Shown: positions 55,408 through 64,000, counted from the first letter of the stretch. The stretch is 64,000 bases of DNA from Saprospiraceae bacterium (GCA_020846655.1 JADLDL010000195.1:1-64000), one strand, 5' to 3'. Notes: generated by a model from the sequence alone, not told the origin. A program made the numbers and translations.

Positions 55408-58400
55408 CTATTCTTTTTTGCCGGAAAAACTCATGCCGGGGGGCATCAGGTTCACGCCGGTTACTTGGCCGCCTTCCCGAATGAACTGGAACTTCGCTTT
55501 GCCATCGGCATCGAAGGTTTCGGGTTCGGTGGTTGGGTGGAGCGGGCCTTTGCCCATGGGCGAAGTACCGATCAATTCGCCGTTTTCCAGGGTAATTTCC
55601 ATGTATTCGAAAGGCAGGCCCGTGAATTTGTATTTCCCAACGTATTCGTTCAGGTCCATGTTAAGGTCGCCGGGCGCAAGTATGGCCGGCGGCGCTGCGG
55701 AAGCCATCGCCTCATCCTGAAAGGCGATTCCCAGCACCGACATTTGTACCTGGCCGACCTTGGCCGTATCGTTTCTAAACACCAGGTACACATCGTGTAT
55801 GCCCGATGTACCCGGCACGAAAGGAATTTTAGCGGGTGGCGAAGGGGCAAAACCATCGCCCTCAGTCGACGCAAAAACAACGGGGCCAGCGACCAGTGGG
55901 CCATCGGGGGACTTCAGTCGGAGCTCAATTTGCCCGCCGGCAAAGTTGTACTGCTTCGGCGCTGCGGCTGTGATTTGCACTTGTTTCATGCCGCTCAGGT
56001 CGATTTGGTTCAGGCCCACAAATGCCTCGCTGCCCGAGGGCAGGCAGAACCGCATGCCGTTGAAGGACATCTTCTGGGTATTTTTAAGCGTATCCACCGA
56101 ATGGGGATCAACGCTGGGGTTGCGCAGCACAAATATTTTTTCGGCACTGAGCGAGGGCAGGCCGGGGGCGCCCCGGTCGCGGTACGCCGCACGCAGGATG
56201 TAGACGCCTACGCCTTTGTCGCCCGGCGGAAGCAGGGTCGCGTATTCGCCTTTGACCGGCAAGGGGGCCGGGTGGGCTTTTTCATCGGCGTGGCTCAGGA
56301 TGTAGTTGACCAGTTCAGCAGCGTCATCTTTGGAAAGAGCGGGGTGCGCTGCCATCGCGATCTGGCCCCAAACACCTGTGCTGCCGTTGATGATGCGGCC
56401 AGCCAGCAGGTCCACTGTGCCTGCTTGGTCTTTGTATTTCAGGGCTACATCGCGGTAACTGGGGCCTATGGACTTTTCGGCGGTTTTGTGACAGGCTTTG
56501 CAGTCGGTTTTGTCCAAAATCTTCAGTGCGGTTGCGTAGCGCGCGTTTTCACTCGAAAACTGGTGCCCTTGCGCGATGCTGACTTTGTCGTACCCTTCGG
56601 GCAAATAATCGATGTTGACGGCCACCTGGGCGGGGTCGATGGTACCGGCGGCAAGCGAACCGTCTTCTTTGTCGGTCAGGCGTACCTCGTAGTTAATTTT
56701 TCCGCCCGGGAAAAAGAAACTCTGGTTGCTGCCTTGCAGGTCGAAGTCGAGCACGGGGGATTCGTTGCCCACCACAATGTCCATCGATTTGGAAGCCGAG
56801 CCGCCTTTGCCGTCCGAAACCGTGAGTTTTACGGTGTATTCGCCTTTGCGCTGGAAGGTGTATTTGGGTTTGCGCGTTTTAAAGACCACTTTTTCACCGC
56901 CTTTTTTCGGGGCAATAACCCAGGTGTAGGTCAAAGCATCGCCGTCGTAATCTTTGGTTCCACTCGACGAAAACTGAACCGTGAGCGGCACGCGGCCTGC
57001 CGTTTTGTTGGCTGCGATTTGGGCAATGGGTTTGCGGTTGCCTGCACTGTATTCGATGCGGACCAGGCGGGCGTCGTCGTTGGCTTGAAACCAGCCAGTG
57101 CCATACTCCAACAGGTAGAGGTCGCCGTTGGCAGCAAACTGCATATCCATGGGGTTGGAGAATTTGTACGAGGGCATGATCTGTTCCATTTCCTTGTAGT
57201 TGCCAGCCTCATCCATCGTCACACCCATCAGCCAGCCGCGCATCCAATCGTAAATGATGAGTTTTTTGTCAAAATAGGCGGGCCATGCCCGGGGCGCTGC
57301 CGCGAAATCGGAGCGGTAAAAGACCGGCCCGGCCATGGCATTGCGCCCACCAGAACCAACGAGCGGAAACTCCTTCGATTCAGCATAGGGATACCAGATG
57401 AAGGCGCTTTGGGCGGCGGGCAATGCTGTCAGGCCTGTGTTGTTGGGAGAATTATTCAAGGGTTTGTCTACGGAGAAAAGGCCTTCCGAGCGTTTGGCTG
57501 CGAAATCGTAGTCGACGTAGGCCTGGTTGTCGGCAATGACGAGTGGCCAACCAAAATTGCCGGCTTTTCGCGCCTGGCCTACTTCATCGAAGCCTTGCGG
57601 ACCGCGCTTGGGGTCGGGTTCGTTGGCATCCGGACCGACTTCACCCCAGTAGAGATAGCCAGTTTTTTTGTCTACGCTGATCCGGAAGGGGTTCCGGTGG
57701 CCCATGGTGTAAATTTCCGGGCGGGTTTTGGGTGTTCCGGACGGAAACAGGTTGCCGGCCGGAACGGTGTAGGAGCCGTCGGGCTCGGGGTGGATGCGGA
57801 TGATTTTGCCGCGCAGGTCGTTGGTGTTGGCCGAGGACTTTTGGGCATCCCAGGCGCTGCGGCCGGGGCGTTCGTCAATGGGGGCGTAGCCATCAGCCCG
57901 CGGGCTGGTGTTGTCGCCGGTGGACAGGTAGAGGTTACCGGCGGCATCCCAATCGAGCGAACCGCCGGTGTGGCAACATTCATCGCGTTGGGTGGGGATT
58001 TCCAGCAGCACTTTTTTGCTTTCCAGTACAAGTTCGTCGCCACGCATGTCGTAGCGGGCGAGGATGTTTTTGGCCTCGTCGCCAGCGGGCGAGTAAAAGA
58101 GGTAGAGCCAGTGGTTTTTGGCAAAATTGGGGTCGAGAGTGAGGCCGAGCAGTCCGTCTTCGGCTTCTGCGCGGGTGCCGGTGGAATCGGGAAGGTATTT
58201 GGTGCTCACCGGAATGGTGGCAATGACCCGACTTTTGCCGGCTACCGGATCGAACAATTTAACTTCGCCTTTGCGCTGAATGAAGAGGACTTTATTGCCC
58301 GGCAGCAAGGCCAGTTCCATGGGTTCATCCAGTTTTTCCTCCAACACGACCTTGTTGAAGCGGTTTTCCTCGGGGTACAGCGGGGTACGCACCTTGCTGT

Positions 58401-59139
58401 AGTCGAGTGGCGGGCCGGCCATCGTCCATTGCAAACCCGCCCAAAAGTGTTGAAGGACAAGCGCTTCGGAGAAGGTTTCCTCAGTGTGGCCCATGTTGGA
58501 GTAAAAGGCCCGGCCACCGTCAAACTCGTGGTACCAGGCCATCGGGTGGTAATCGCCCATGGTGCCACCCTGGTAGGATTTTTCGTCGATGGTAATCAGC
58601 ACGTTTACCTCGGAATTGAGCTCTTTGTAGGCATAAAATTCGTCTTTGCGCACCCAGGGATCGGGCAAAAAGGCGGTCAGCGGGTTTTTAATGTCGGTGA
58701 TGCGGAAGGCACCTTCCTGCACGTTACTGGGTTGGGAGGGGTGGTTGTCGAACCAGCCGCCCATCAGTTTGCCGTACCAGGGCCAGTCGTACTCGGTATC
58801 GGAAGCGGCGTGGATGCCAAAGTAGCCGCCGCCTGCCTGGATGTAGCGCTTGAAGGCATTTTGCTGGCCGGCATCCAGCACATTGCCTGTGGTGGAGAGC
58901 CAGATCACGCAGCGGTAGCGTTTCAGGTTTTTTTCATTAAACAAGGAAGCATCTTCCGTAGTATCGACGACAAAACCCTTTTCAGCGCCCAGTTGGAGCA
59001 GGGCCGCCTTGCCGGTTTCGATGGAAGTATGGCGGAACCCGGTGGTTTTACTAAATACCAGGACACGGGGCTTGGTTTGAGCGAGCAGGGCCGTGACGCA
59101 ATAGAGGCTGAGCAACAGCGGAAGAAGTCTTTTAATCAT
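55408..59139 (-). CDS. Secreted ThuA / sugar-dehydrogenase-like / PKD / cytochrome c multidomain protein
   Basis: 1243 aa with a signal peptide (1-20). Domains in order: ThuA-like at about 24-245 (RVLVFSKTTGFRHTSIETG; GGGYFGIHAASDTEYDW), glucose/sorbosone dehydrogenase-like propeller at about 265-700 (GLLGLTLDPNFAKNHWLYLFY; MGHRNPFRISVDKKTG), and PKD at about 715-805. Then come a class I cytochrome c at about 875-960 with the heme motif CKACH and the Met-ligand region IAMAAHPAL, and a carbohydrate-binding-like beta sandwich at about 975-1140. Together they suggest a periplasmic sugar oxidation unit that passes electrons to its own heme. It is the first gene of the rhamnose operon by position. 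The substrate is inferred only from that. Confidence 0.85.
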   Translation of the reverse strand: MIKRLLPLLLSLYCVTALLAQTKPRVLVFSKTTGFRHTSIETGKAALLQLGAEKGFVVDTTEDASLFNEKNLKRYRCVIWLSTTGNVLDAGQQNAFKRYIQAGGGYFGIHAASDTEYDWPWYGKLMGGWFDNHPSQPSNVQEGAFRITDIKNPLTAFLPDPWVRKDEFYAYKELNSEVNVLITIDEKSYQGGTMGDYHPMAWYHEFDGGRAFYSNMGHTEETFSEALVLQHFWAGLQWTMAGPPLDYSKVRTPLYPEENRFNKVVLEEKLDEPMELALLPGNKVLFIQRKGEVKLFDPVAGKSRVIATIPVSTKYLPDSTGTRAEAEDGLLGLTLDPNFAKNHWLYLFYSPAGDEAKNILARYDMRGDELVLESKKVLLEIPTQRDECCHTGGSLDWDAAGNLYLSTGDNTSPRADGYAPIDERPGRSAWDAQKSSANTNDLRGKIIRIHPEPDGSYTVPAGNLFPSGTPKTRPEIYTMGHRNPFRISVDKKTGYLYWGEVGPDANEPDPKRGPQGFDEVGQARKAGNFGWPLVIADNQAYVDYDFAAKRSEGLFSVDKPLNNSPNNTGLTALPAAQSAFIWYPYAESKEFPLVGSGGRNAMAGPVFYRSDFAAAPRAWPAYFDKKLIIYDWMRGWLMGVTMDEAGNYKEMEQIMPSYKFSNPMDMQFAANGDLYLLEYGTGWFQANDDARLVRIEYSAGNRKPIAQIAANKTAGRVPLTVQFSSSGTKDYDGDALTYTWVIAPKKGGEKVVFKTRKPKYTFQRKGEYTVKLTVSDGKGGSASKSMDIVVGNESPVLDFDLQGSNQSFFFPGGKINYEVRLTDKEDGSLAAGTIDPAQVAVNIDYLPEGYDKVSIAQGHQFSSENARYATALKILDKTDCKACHKTAEKSIGPSYRDVALKYKDQAGTVDLLAGRIINGSTGVWGQIAMAAHPALSKDDAAELVNYILSHADEKAHPAPLPVKGEYATLLPPGDKGVGVYILRAAYRDRGAPGLPSLSAEKIFVLRNPSVDPHSVDTLKNTQKMSFNGMRFCLPSGSEAFVGLNQIDLSGMKQVQITAAAPKQYNFAGGQIELRLKSPDGPLVAGPVVFASTEGDGFAPSPPAKIPFVPGTSGIHDVYLVFRNDTAKVGQVQMSVLGIAFQDEAMASAAPPAILAPGDLNMDLNEYVGKYKFTGLPFEYMEITLENGELIGTSPMGKGPLHPTTEPETFDADGKAKFQFIREGGQVTGVNLMPPGMSFSGKKE

Positions 59140-59245
59140 GGCAGTTGGTACGTAAAAAACGGAAAGCCAAGATTAATAACTTTTTCGGTAGTGATTCATC
59201 TCCCGTTGGTAGACTTTCAAAGTACGGCATCGGCCAGCGGCATTT

Positions 59246-60226
59246 TCAGGCCTGAGGAGTCTGCTTGTTGTATTTGTTGCGGTATTCGAGCGGCGTAAGG
59301 CCCGTTATTTTTTTAAACACATCCCGAAACGCCTTGGTATCGGTGTAGCCTACGTCGAACATCACTTCGCTGATGTTTTTTCGGGTCGTTTCGAAACAGC
59401 GTTTGGCGGCCTCAATCTTGACCCGCTGGATGTATTCCACCACGGTGTTGTTGGTGGCTTTTTTGAACCGGCGTTCAAAACTGCGGCGCCCGATGGCAAA
59501 GCGGCTCGCCAGTTCTTCCACGGCTATTCGGTCCGGATAATTGCGTTCGATAAATTCCTGTGCCTGTTTTACTTCCGCATCGTCGTGCTCTTTTTGCCCC
59601 TGAAACATCACGAAAGCGGATTGGCTGCTGCGGTCGATGTCGATGGCAAAAAATTTGGCCGCCAGAATGGCCGTTTCCCGGTCTGTATATTTTTCCACGA
59701 GGTACAACAACAGGTTCCAGTACGAACTGGCGCCTCCGCTGGAGTAAATCCCCTGCTCCTCGGTGATGATCCCGCCGTCGACCAGTTCCACTTCCGGAAA
59801 GCGGCGCCGGAATTCGTTGGCAAACAACCAGTGGGTGGAGCATTGTTTGCCGTTGAGCAAACCCGTTGAGGCCAGCAAAAAAGCACCAATGCACAGCGAG
59901 GCGAGTTCGGCGCCGCTTTTGTATTGCTGCACCATCCACGGAACCCAGTCCTGGTTTTTGTCGAGCGCTGCTCCCAAATCGCCGCTCAGGGCCGGGATAA
60001 AAATCAGGTCCGTTTTCTTCACTTCGCTCATCAGTTTGTCGACGTGGACCGAAAACAAACCCTCGTTCAGGTACACGTCCCGGGATTGCCCGACCAATTC
60101 CACGGTGAACAAAGGCCCTTTGCCAGCCGAAACCAGGAATTGATTGACGGCAGTAAACATATACCGGGGGTCTCCCACGGCGGCCAACACGGCCGTTTCA
60201 GGCACCAGGATAGAAATGTGTTTCAT
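59246..60226 (-). CDS. AraC-family regulator with DJ-1/PfpI-like N-terminal domain (GlxA/FtrA-like)
   Basis: 326 aa from the ATG at 60226 (MKHISILVPETAVLAAVGD). The N-terminal half (about 1-190) is a DJ-1/PfpI fold with the nucleophile-elbow region ASLCIGAFLLASTGLL. The C-terminal AraC domain (about 215-320) has two helix-turn-helix units, ASRFAIGRRSFERRFKKATN and EVMFDVGYTDTKAFRDVFKK. It lies directly upstream of the ThuA/rhamnose genes on the same strand with a 106-nt gap, so it may control them, but it may equally act on the divergent VOC gene. Confidence 0.9.
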   Translation of the reverse strand: MKHISILVPETAVLAAVGDPRYMFTAVNQFLVSAGKGPLFTVELVGQSRDVYLNEGLFSVHVDKLMSEVKKTDLIFIPALSGDLGAALDKNQDWVPWMVQQYKSGAELASLCIGAFLLASTGLLNGKQCSTHWLFANEFRRRFPEVELVDGGIITEEQGIYSSGGASSYWNLLLYLVEKYTDRETAILAAKFFAIDIDRSSQSAFVMFQGQKEHDDAEVKQAQEFIERNYPDRIAVEELASRFAIGRRSFERRFKKATNNTVVEYIQRVKIEAAKRCFETTRKNISEVMFDVGYTDTKAFRDVFKKITGLTPLEYRNKYNKQTPQA

Positions 60227-60340
60227 ACGGCGAAGGTAGTTGAAAGGGCTGTCGTGATCAACCCCTCGAATTGTCGTTTTTGCAAGCGCAGCGGTTCCGC
60301 GTCGCGCTGCACCTTTGCAGCAGCACGTCAAGCACTACCC

Positions 60341-60769
60341 ATGACACAAATCAACACCTACCTGAGTTTCAACGGCAATTGTCGCGAAGCCATGCAGTTT
60401 TACCAGGCCTGCCTGGGTGGCGAATTGTTCCTGCAAACCATCGGCGAATCGCCTTTATCCGAGCAGATGCCGGAGCGCATGAAAACCTGCATCCTGCACG
60501 CTACCGTGACCAGAGGCGCCCTGGTGCTGATGGGCTCCGATATGGTCGGCGAACAAGGCCTGCACAAAGGCAATGCCGTTTCTTTATGCCTGCAATGCTC
60601 GAGCGAGGAAGAAATCCGGACGACTTACGCCCGGCTGGCCGAGGGTGGAGCCGCCACGCATCCCTTGGAAACTACCATTTGGGGCGCCCTGTTCGGCGGC
60701 CTGACCGACAAGTTCGGCAACCACTGGCTTCTGAATTTTGAGCAAACCGCCGTTCAGCCTGAGCGGTAA
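60341..60769 (+). CDS. VOC-fold protein, PhnB-like
   Basis: 142 aa from the ATG at 60341 (MTQINTYLSFNGNCREAMQFY). It has the PhnB/3-demethylubiquinone-methyltransferase-like glyoxalase fold: the conserved CREAMQFYQACLGGEL near the start and WGALFGGLTDKFGNHWLLNFE at the end. Despite its name PhnB has no proven catalytic role. It starts 114 nt from the divergent AraC-type regulator and precedes the DHFR-like gene by 60 nt. Confidence 0.88.
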   Translation: MTQINTYLSFNGNCREAMQFYQACLGGELFLQTIGESPLSEQMPERMKTCILHATVTRGALVLMGSDMVGEQGLHKGNAVSLCLQCSSEEEIRTTYARLAEGGAATHPLETTIWGALFGGLTDKFGNHWLLNFEQTAVQPER

Positions 60770-60787
60770 ATTTGCCTGCCCGTTCGG

Positions 60788-60795
60788 TATATTTG
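60788..60795 (+). promoter_or_regulatory. -7 element upstream of the DHFR-like gene
   Basis: TATATTTG is an exact TAnnTTTG box, 35 nt before the ATG at 60830; the nearest TTG upstream is closer than normal. Confidence 0.4.
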
Positions 60796-60829
60796 TCTGA
60801 TCGCTACACCAAACAGAAAAAATAACAAC

Positions 60830-61390
60830 ATGCGAAAACTAAAACTACAAGTACAAATCTCCATCGACGGGTTTATCGCCGGCCCACAAGGCGAAATGGA
60901 CTGGATGACCTGGAACTGGGACAACGAACTGGCCCAGTATGTGACGGATTTGACAGAACCTGTGGATTGCATCCTGCTCGGCCGCGTGCTCGCAGAGGGA
61001 TTTATCCCCGTTTGGGAAAGCCGGCTGGCCGAGCCCGAAGCGCCAGACGCCGCCTTTGCCGGCAAAATGGTGCATACGCCCAAAGTGGTTTTTTCCAAAA
61101 CACTGGACCGCATCGAGTGGAACAATACCACCCTGGCCAAACAGGACCTGGCCACCGAAATCATGGCCTTGAAGCAACAGCCCGGACAAGACATCATCGC
61201 CTATGGCGGCGCTACGTTTGTGTCGAACCTGATCGAACAGGGCTTGATCGATGAACTGCATTTGTTTGTCAACCCGGCTGCCCTGGGCAACGGAATGCGG
61301 ATTTTTAAGGACAGGACCGCGTTCCATCTGGTGCAATGCAAAGGCTTCGAATGCGGCATTGTGGTGCTGCACTACGAGCCCATTCGCTAA
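60830..61390 (+). CDS. Dihydrofolate reductase family protein (RibD C-terminal-like)
   Basis: 186 aa. The fold signature is clear: MRKLKLQVQISIDGFIAGPQGEMDW at the start (cut here at the conserved SIDGFIAGP), CILLGRVLAEGF in the second strand, VVFSKTLDRIEWNNT, and IAYGGATFVSNLIEQGLIDELHLFVNPAALGNG. These NADPH-dependent reductases are often found next to regulators or VOC proteins; the substrate is unknown, and a true folate role is unlikely. Confidence 0.9.
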   Translation: MRKLKLQVQISIDGFIAGPQGEMDWMTWNWDNELAQYVTDLTEPVDCILLGRVLAEGFIPVWESRLAEPEAPDAAFAGKMVHTPKVVFSKTLDRIEWNNTTLAKQDLATEIMALKQQPGQDIIAYGGATFVSNLIEQGLIDELHLFVNPAALGNGMRIFKDRTAFHLVQCKGFECGIVVLHYEPIR

Positions 61391-61411
61391 AACCAGGGCT
61401 TTGAACGCAGC

Positions 61412-62680
61412 CTAGCGCTTCCGCACGTAATCCAGCAGCGGGTCTTTTCCGTCGCGAAACGCCGCAAATGGCAAGTCCATCGGCACATCCATCGACAACA
61501 CGGCGGGGTCGCCCGGCAAGGCTTTGACCAGGCGGGTGCCATAGGAAAGGATGAGGCGCGAGTTGGGCAGCATCAGGTTGCCGGGGCTGCTGAAATGGTT
61601 GGGGCGGTTGGCCGGCGCCTCGCCGATAAACGTGGCGTTGGTTTTGGCCTTGAACGCCGCTGCGATTTCCACGGCATGCACCGTCGTGTAGCGGTTCAGG
61701 GCTACAAACAAACGATTGGGCAGGTTGACGAAGGGCATGGCGCCCAGCCGTTCGGCCAGTGCGATGCCGTCGGCCGCGTTGTTGCCGGTGGAGTTGAAGC
61801 GAAGGTCCAGGAAAAGTTTCGAGCCCGGGTGCGCGTCGAGCAGGTGCAGCAGGGAGTCGGCCAGGGGCTGAAAAGGCGGCAATTGCATGGCCATAGCACT
61901 GTCGCCGGTGGCCAGCGCCATCTCGTGGCCGAAGCAGGCGTTGTATTGCACGTACACCACACTATCGGCCTCCAGCCATTTCAGGCTGTAAATTTCTTTC
62001 AGGGGGTTCCAGCGCAGGTCCGGCTCTTTGGGCACGTATTGCGCGGGCTGAAGGCCGGTTTTATCTTTTTGGAAATCAATGGGATAGGTTTTGGTAAAAA
62101 ACCGCTGTCCTTTGTCGTCCACCAGCAGCATCGACAGGGTATCGTCTTTGGCCACGCCGGCCAGGCGCAGGGCTTCCGGAAAACGCAGCCATTGGGGGCC
62201 TTCTTTCCGAACGGCTTCGATGTTTTCGCGGGCAAAAAACCGGCCCAGTTTTTCGAGCACGGCTTCCGTCTTTTGGCCGTTGATTTCCAGCACGCGTTTG
62301 CCCAGGGCTACGCCAAATTTTTTGATCGTGGCACTCACGTACAAACCGTCTGCGTACCAGCCCATGCCAATGGGAATGACTTTGTTTTGTTGCAGCAAAG
62401 GCGCCAGGTCGAAGCGCGTTTGGGCATCCTGTGCTTTGGAAACGATCGTTTGCAGTTCCAGCGCAATCTGGAGATCGGATTTGTTGGTCAGGTTGGCGCT
62501 CAGTTTAGCCAGATCCGCTTCAAACGACTTTTGCGGGTAGCGCTGGAAAAAATCCGGGTGGCGTTTGGGCAATTCCTGTTGCAACAACGCGATATCTTGC
62601 AACCAGGCTTCTGCACTGCTTTGGGCGTGCAGGCCGGAGGGCAGCAAGAGCCAGGCAGCGAAAAAAATCAACATTCTCAT
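61412..62680 (-). CDS. S41 peptidase-like secreted protein, probably without catalytic serine
   Basis: 422 aa with a signal peptide ending near GLHAQ. The N-terminal helical part (about 20-100) and a PDZ-like middle (about 110-160, GVALGKRVLEINGQKTEAVLEKL) are followed by a crotonase-like S41 core. There the usual serine position reads NRYTTVHAVEIAAAFK, with threonine-valine-histidine instead of a TxSAxE-type motif. It may therefore be a non-catalytic member. Function unknown. A 9-nt-unit hairpin lies upstream. Confidence 0.7.
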   Translation of the reverse strand: MRMLIFFAAWLLLPSGLHAQSSAEAWLQDIALLQQELPKRHPDFFQRYPQKSFEADLAKLSANLTNKSDLQIALELQTIVSKAQDAQTRFDLAPLLQQNKVIPIGMGWYADGLYVSATIKKFGVALGKRVLEINGQKTEAVLEKLGRFFARENIEAVRKEGPQWLRFPEALRLAGVAKDDTLSMLLVDDKGQRFFTKTYPIDFQKDKTGLQPAQYVPKEPDLRWNPLKEIYSLKWLEADSVVYVQYNACFGHEMALATGDSAMAMQLPPFQPLADSLLHLLDAHPGSKLFLDLRFNSTGNNAADGIALAERLGAMPFVNLPNRLFVALNRYTTVHAVEIAAAFKAKTNATFIGEAPANRPNHFSSPGNLMLPNSRLILSYGTRLVKALPGDPAVLSMDVPMDLPFAAFRDGKDPLLDYVRKR

Positions 62681-62704
62681 AGTCTGTATTTTCCTACATT
62701 TAAT

Positions 62705-62776
62705 TTTAAAACCACTTAGAGCACTTAGATCACAAAGAAAATCTCAGTGCTCTAAGTGCCCTCCGTGGTTTAAAAG
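62705..62776. repeat. Hairpin repeat of 9-nt units (copy 3), unequal arms
   Basis: The left arm has two units (CCACTTAGA-GCACTTAGA) and the right arm, read in complement, three (CCACGGAGG-GCACTTAGA-GCACTGAGA). The shared part pairs with one mismatch. It is intergenic, after the stop of the HerA-like gene and before the S41-like gene. Confidence 0.75.
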
Positions 62777-62811
62777 ATAAGGCCTGCTTTGCCAGGTGGC
62801 AAAAGTTATAC

Positions 62812-64000
62812 TCAGAACCAGCCTGTTTTTTTGCGCCGGCTGCTGCTGCTGCCGCCGAGGCCCAGCACACCGAGCAGGCCCCGGGTAAGTTCGCGGGCTA
62901 CTGTACGGCCAATCTGGCGGGTGGTGGGGTTGCTGATGACCTGCTCGAACACGCTTTTTTCGGCCGGGCCGCTGGCGCGGGGCGCCGGCTTTTCGGCTTC
63001 CTGTTCGGCCACTTCAGCCTGGGCTTCCTGGATTTTTTCCGTCAGGATTTCATAGGCGCTTTCGCGATCCACTTCCTGGTTGTATTTCCGCACCAGTGCA
63101 GAGCGGGCGATGATGTTGTCGATCTCGGTAGGGGTGAGAACATCCATCCGGGTTTCGGGCGCGCGCATGAGGCTGTGGGCCAGCGGTGGGGGGATGCCTT
63201 TTTCGTTCAGCACGCTCACGAAGGCTTCGCCGATCCCGAGGTTGGTCAGGAGGTCTTCCGTTTGGTACCACTTCGTGATCGGGTAGTTTTCAGCAGCCAG
63301 TTTGATGGCTTTCCGGTCTTTGGCGGTAAAAGCCCGCAGGGCATGCTGGATTTTGAGGCCCAACTGCGCCAGGATGCTGTCGGGGATATCGGTGGGGTTT
63401 TGGGTGATAAAATAAATACCCACGCCTTTGGAGCGGATCAGTTTGATGATGGCCTCGAGTTGCTGCATCAGCGCCGGCGTGGCCTCCTGAAAAACGAGGT
63501 GCGCTTCGTCGATGAAAATGCAAAGTTTCGGCTGCTCCACATCGCCTTCCTCCGGAAACGAGGAATAGATCTCGGCCAACATTTGCAACATAAAGGTGCT
63601 GAACAACTTGGGGCGGTCCTGAACATCGGTCAGGCGCACGATACTGATGACCCCGCGGCCGTTTTCATCCATCCGGCAGAGGTCCTGTACGTCGAACGAG
63701 AGTTCGCCGAAAAACAATTCGGCGCCTTGCTGCTCCATTTCCACGACTTTGCGCAGGATGGTAGCGGCGGTGGCGGAACTGAACTGGCCGTATTCGGCTT
63801 CGATCTCAACTTTGCCTTCGTTGCCCAGGTATTGCAGCACTTTTTTGAAGTCCTTCAGGTCGAGCAAAGGCAAGTTGCGGTCGTCGCAGTATTTGAAGGC
63901 GACAGCCACTACCCCACCCTGCGTATCGTTGAGGCCGAGAATGCGGCTGAACAACACCGGACCGAATTCGCTGACCGTAGCGCGGAGGCGGGCGCCTTTT
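62812..64000 (-). CDS. HerA-like ATPase/helicase, DUF853 family (5' end outside window)
   Basis: The frame stays open to base 64000 and upstream of the track start reads KGARLRATVSEFGPVLFSRILGLNDTQ, which matches the YjgR/DUF853 family, so the true start lies beyond the window. Visible parts are the Walker B-like region LCIFIDEAHLVFQEA, the sensor region GVGIYFITQNPTDIPDSILAQLG, and a C-terminal tail with glycine and serine runs and basic residues (SSSSRRKKTGWF). The Walker A should be in the missing N-terminus. Family members are HerA/FtsK-type ATPases of unknown role. Confidence 0.9.
   Translation of the reverse strand, partial: KGARLRATVSEFGPVLFSRILGLNDTQGGVVAVAFKYCDDRNLPLLDLKDFKKVLQYLGNEGKVEIEAEYGQFSSATAATILRKVVEMEQQGAELFFGELSFDVQDLCRMDENGRGVISIVRLTDVQDRPKLFSTFMLQMLAEIYSSFPEEGDVEQPKLCIFIDEAHLVFQEATPALMQQLEAIIKLIRSKGVGIYFITQNPTDIPDSILAQLGLKIQHALRAFTAKDRKAIKLAAENYPITKWYQTEDLLTNLGIGEAFVSVLNEKGIPPPLAHSLMRAPETRMDVLTPTEIDNIIARSALVRKYNQEVDRESAYEILTEKIQEAQAEVAEQEAEKPAPRASGPAEKSVFEQVISNPTTRQIGRTVARELTRGLLGVLGLGGSSSSRRKKTGWF

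Noticed and set aside
55465-59298. A 1277-aa plus-strand ORF antisense to the ThuA/cytochrome gene
   Set aside because: It is a shadow of GC-rich coding on the other strand. The minus strand has a signal peptide, heme motif and clear domains, whereas the antisense protein shows none.

Overview
The window looks like chromosomal DNA from a Bacteroidota, most likely a Saprospiria-type organism; this is inferred, since no rRNA or marker tree is available. The support is a SusC/SusD pair, a type IX secretion sorting tail, a GWxTD protein, Bacteroidota-type promoters (TAnnTTTG -7 boxes, several with TTG about 18 nt upstream), few Shine-Dalgarno sites and fairly GC-rich coding. I find no rRNA, tRNA, CRISPR array, prophage or insertion sequence. 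About 46 genes fill the window, and no gene-free stretch exceeds about 280 bases.

Layout. 1-9.6 kb: a truncated beta-propeller/phosphoesterase lipoprotein, a TonB receptor with heme-receptor-like motifs, a PhnZ-like HD di-iron oxygenase, and a susD/susC pair with a terminator, a -7 box and an operator-like palindrome. 9.6-15.6 kb: galT, an ACMSD-family amidohydrolase, an outer-membrane protein, and xylB-xylA. 15.7-22.4 kb: a YaiO-like TPR/beta-barrel protein, a membrane GT2 polysaccharide synthase and a large secreted sugar-dehydrogenase-like protein with a T9SS tail, probably one operon. 22.4-29.6 kb: an orphan DNA methyltransferase, a tiny sorting-domain-like secreted protein, a CocE-type hydrolase, a pentameric ligand-gated ion channel fused to a periplasmic-binding-protein domain, and a GWxTD protein. 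29.6-35.1 kb: parB-parA, a UPF0173 hydrolase, an M61 peptidase and a GT4 glycosyltransferase. 35.4-40.8 kb: a LolD-like ATPase, alkaline phosphatase, a phosphohexomutase (GlmM-like), cysteine desulfurase and a DUF3298 lipoprotein. 40.8-47.6 kb: a LanB-type enzyme lacking the elimination domain, a small barrel protein, DUF3109, an XRE/ScfR-like regulator, a triosephosphate isomerase gene broken by an in-frame TAG, and DUF2461. 47.7-60.2 kb: DUF1003, then a collinear minus-strand L-rhamnose operon (transporter, bifunctional aldolase/dehydrogenase, isomerase, kinase, lactate oxidizer), preceded by a giant ThuA/sugar-dehydrogenase/cytochrome c protein and an AraC-type regulator. 60.3-64 kb: VOC and DHFR-like proteins, an S41-like protein and a truncated HerA-like ATPase.

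How the genes fit together. Several sugar routes feed central metabolism: xylose through XylA/XylB, galactose through GalT, and rhamnose through RhaT, isomerase, kinase, aldolase/lactaldehyde dehydrogenase and an FMN lactate dehydrogenase to DHAP plus pyruvate. The strongest novelty candidate is the PBP-pLGIC fusion at 25770-27914, which has its own consensus promoter. Next are the PEARL-like stand-alone LanB, the amber-interrupted tpiA, the YaiO/GT2/T9SS operon, and a dispersed family of hairpins whose arms are made of 9-nt units.
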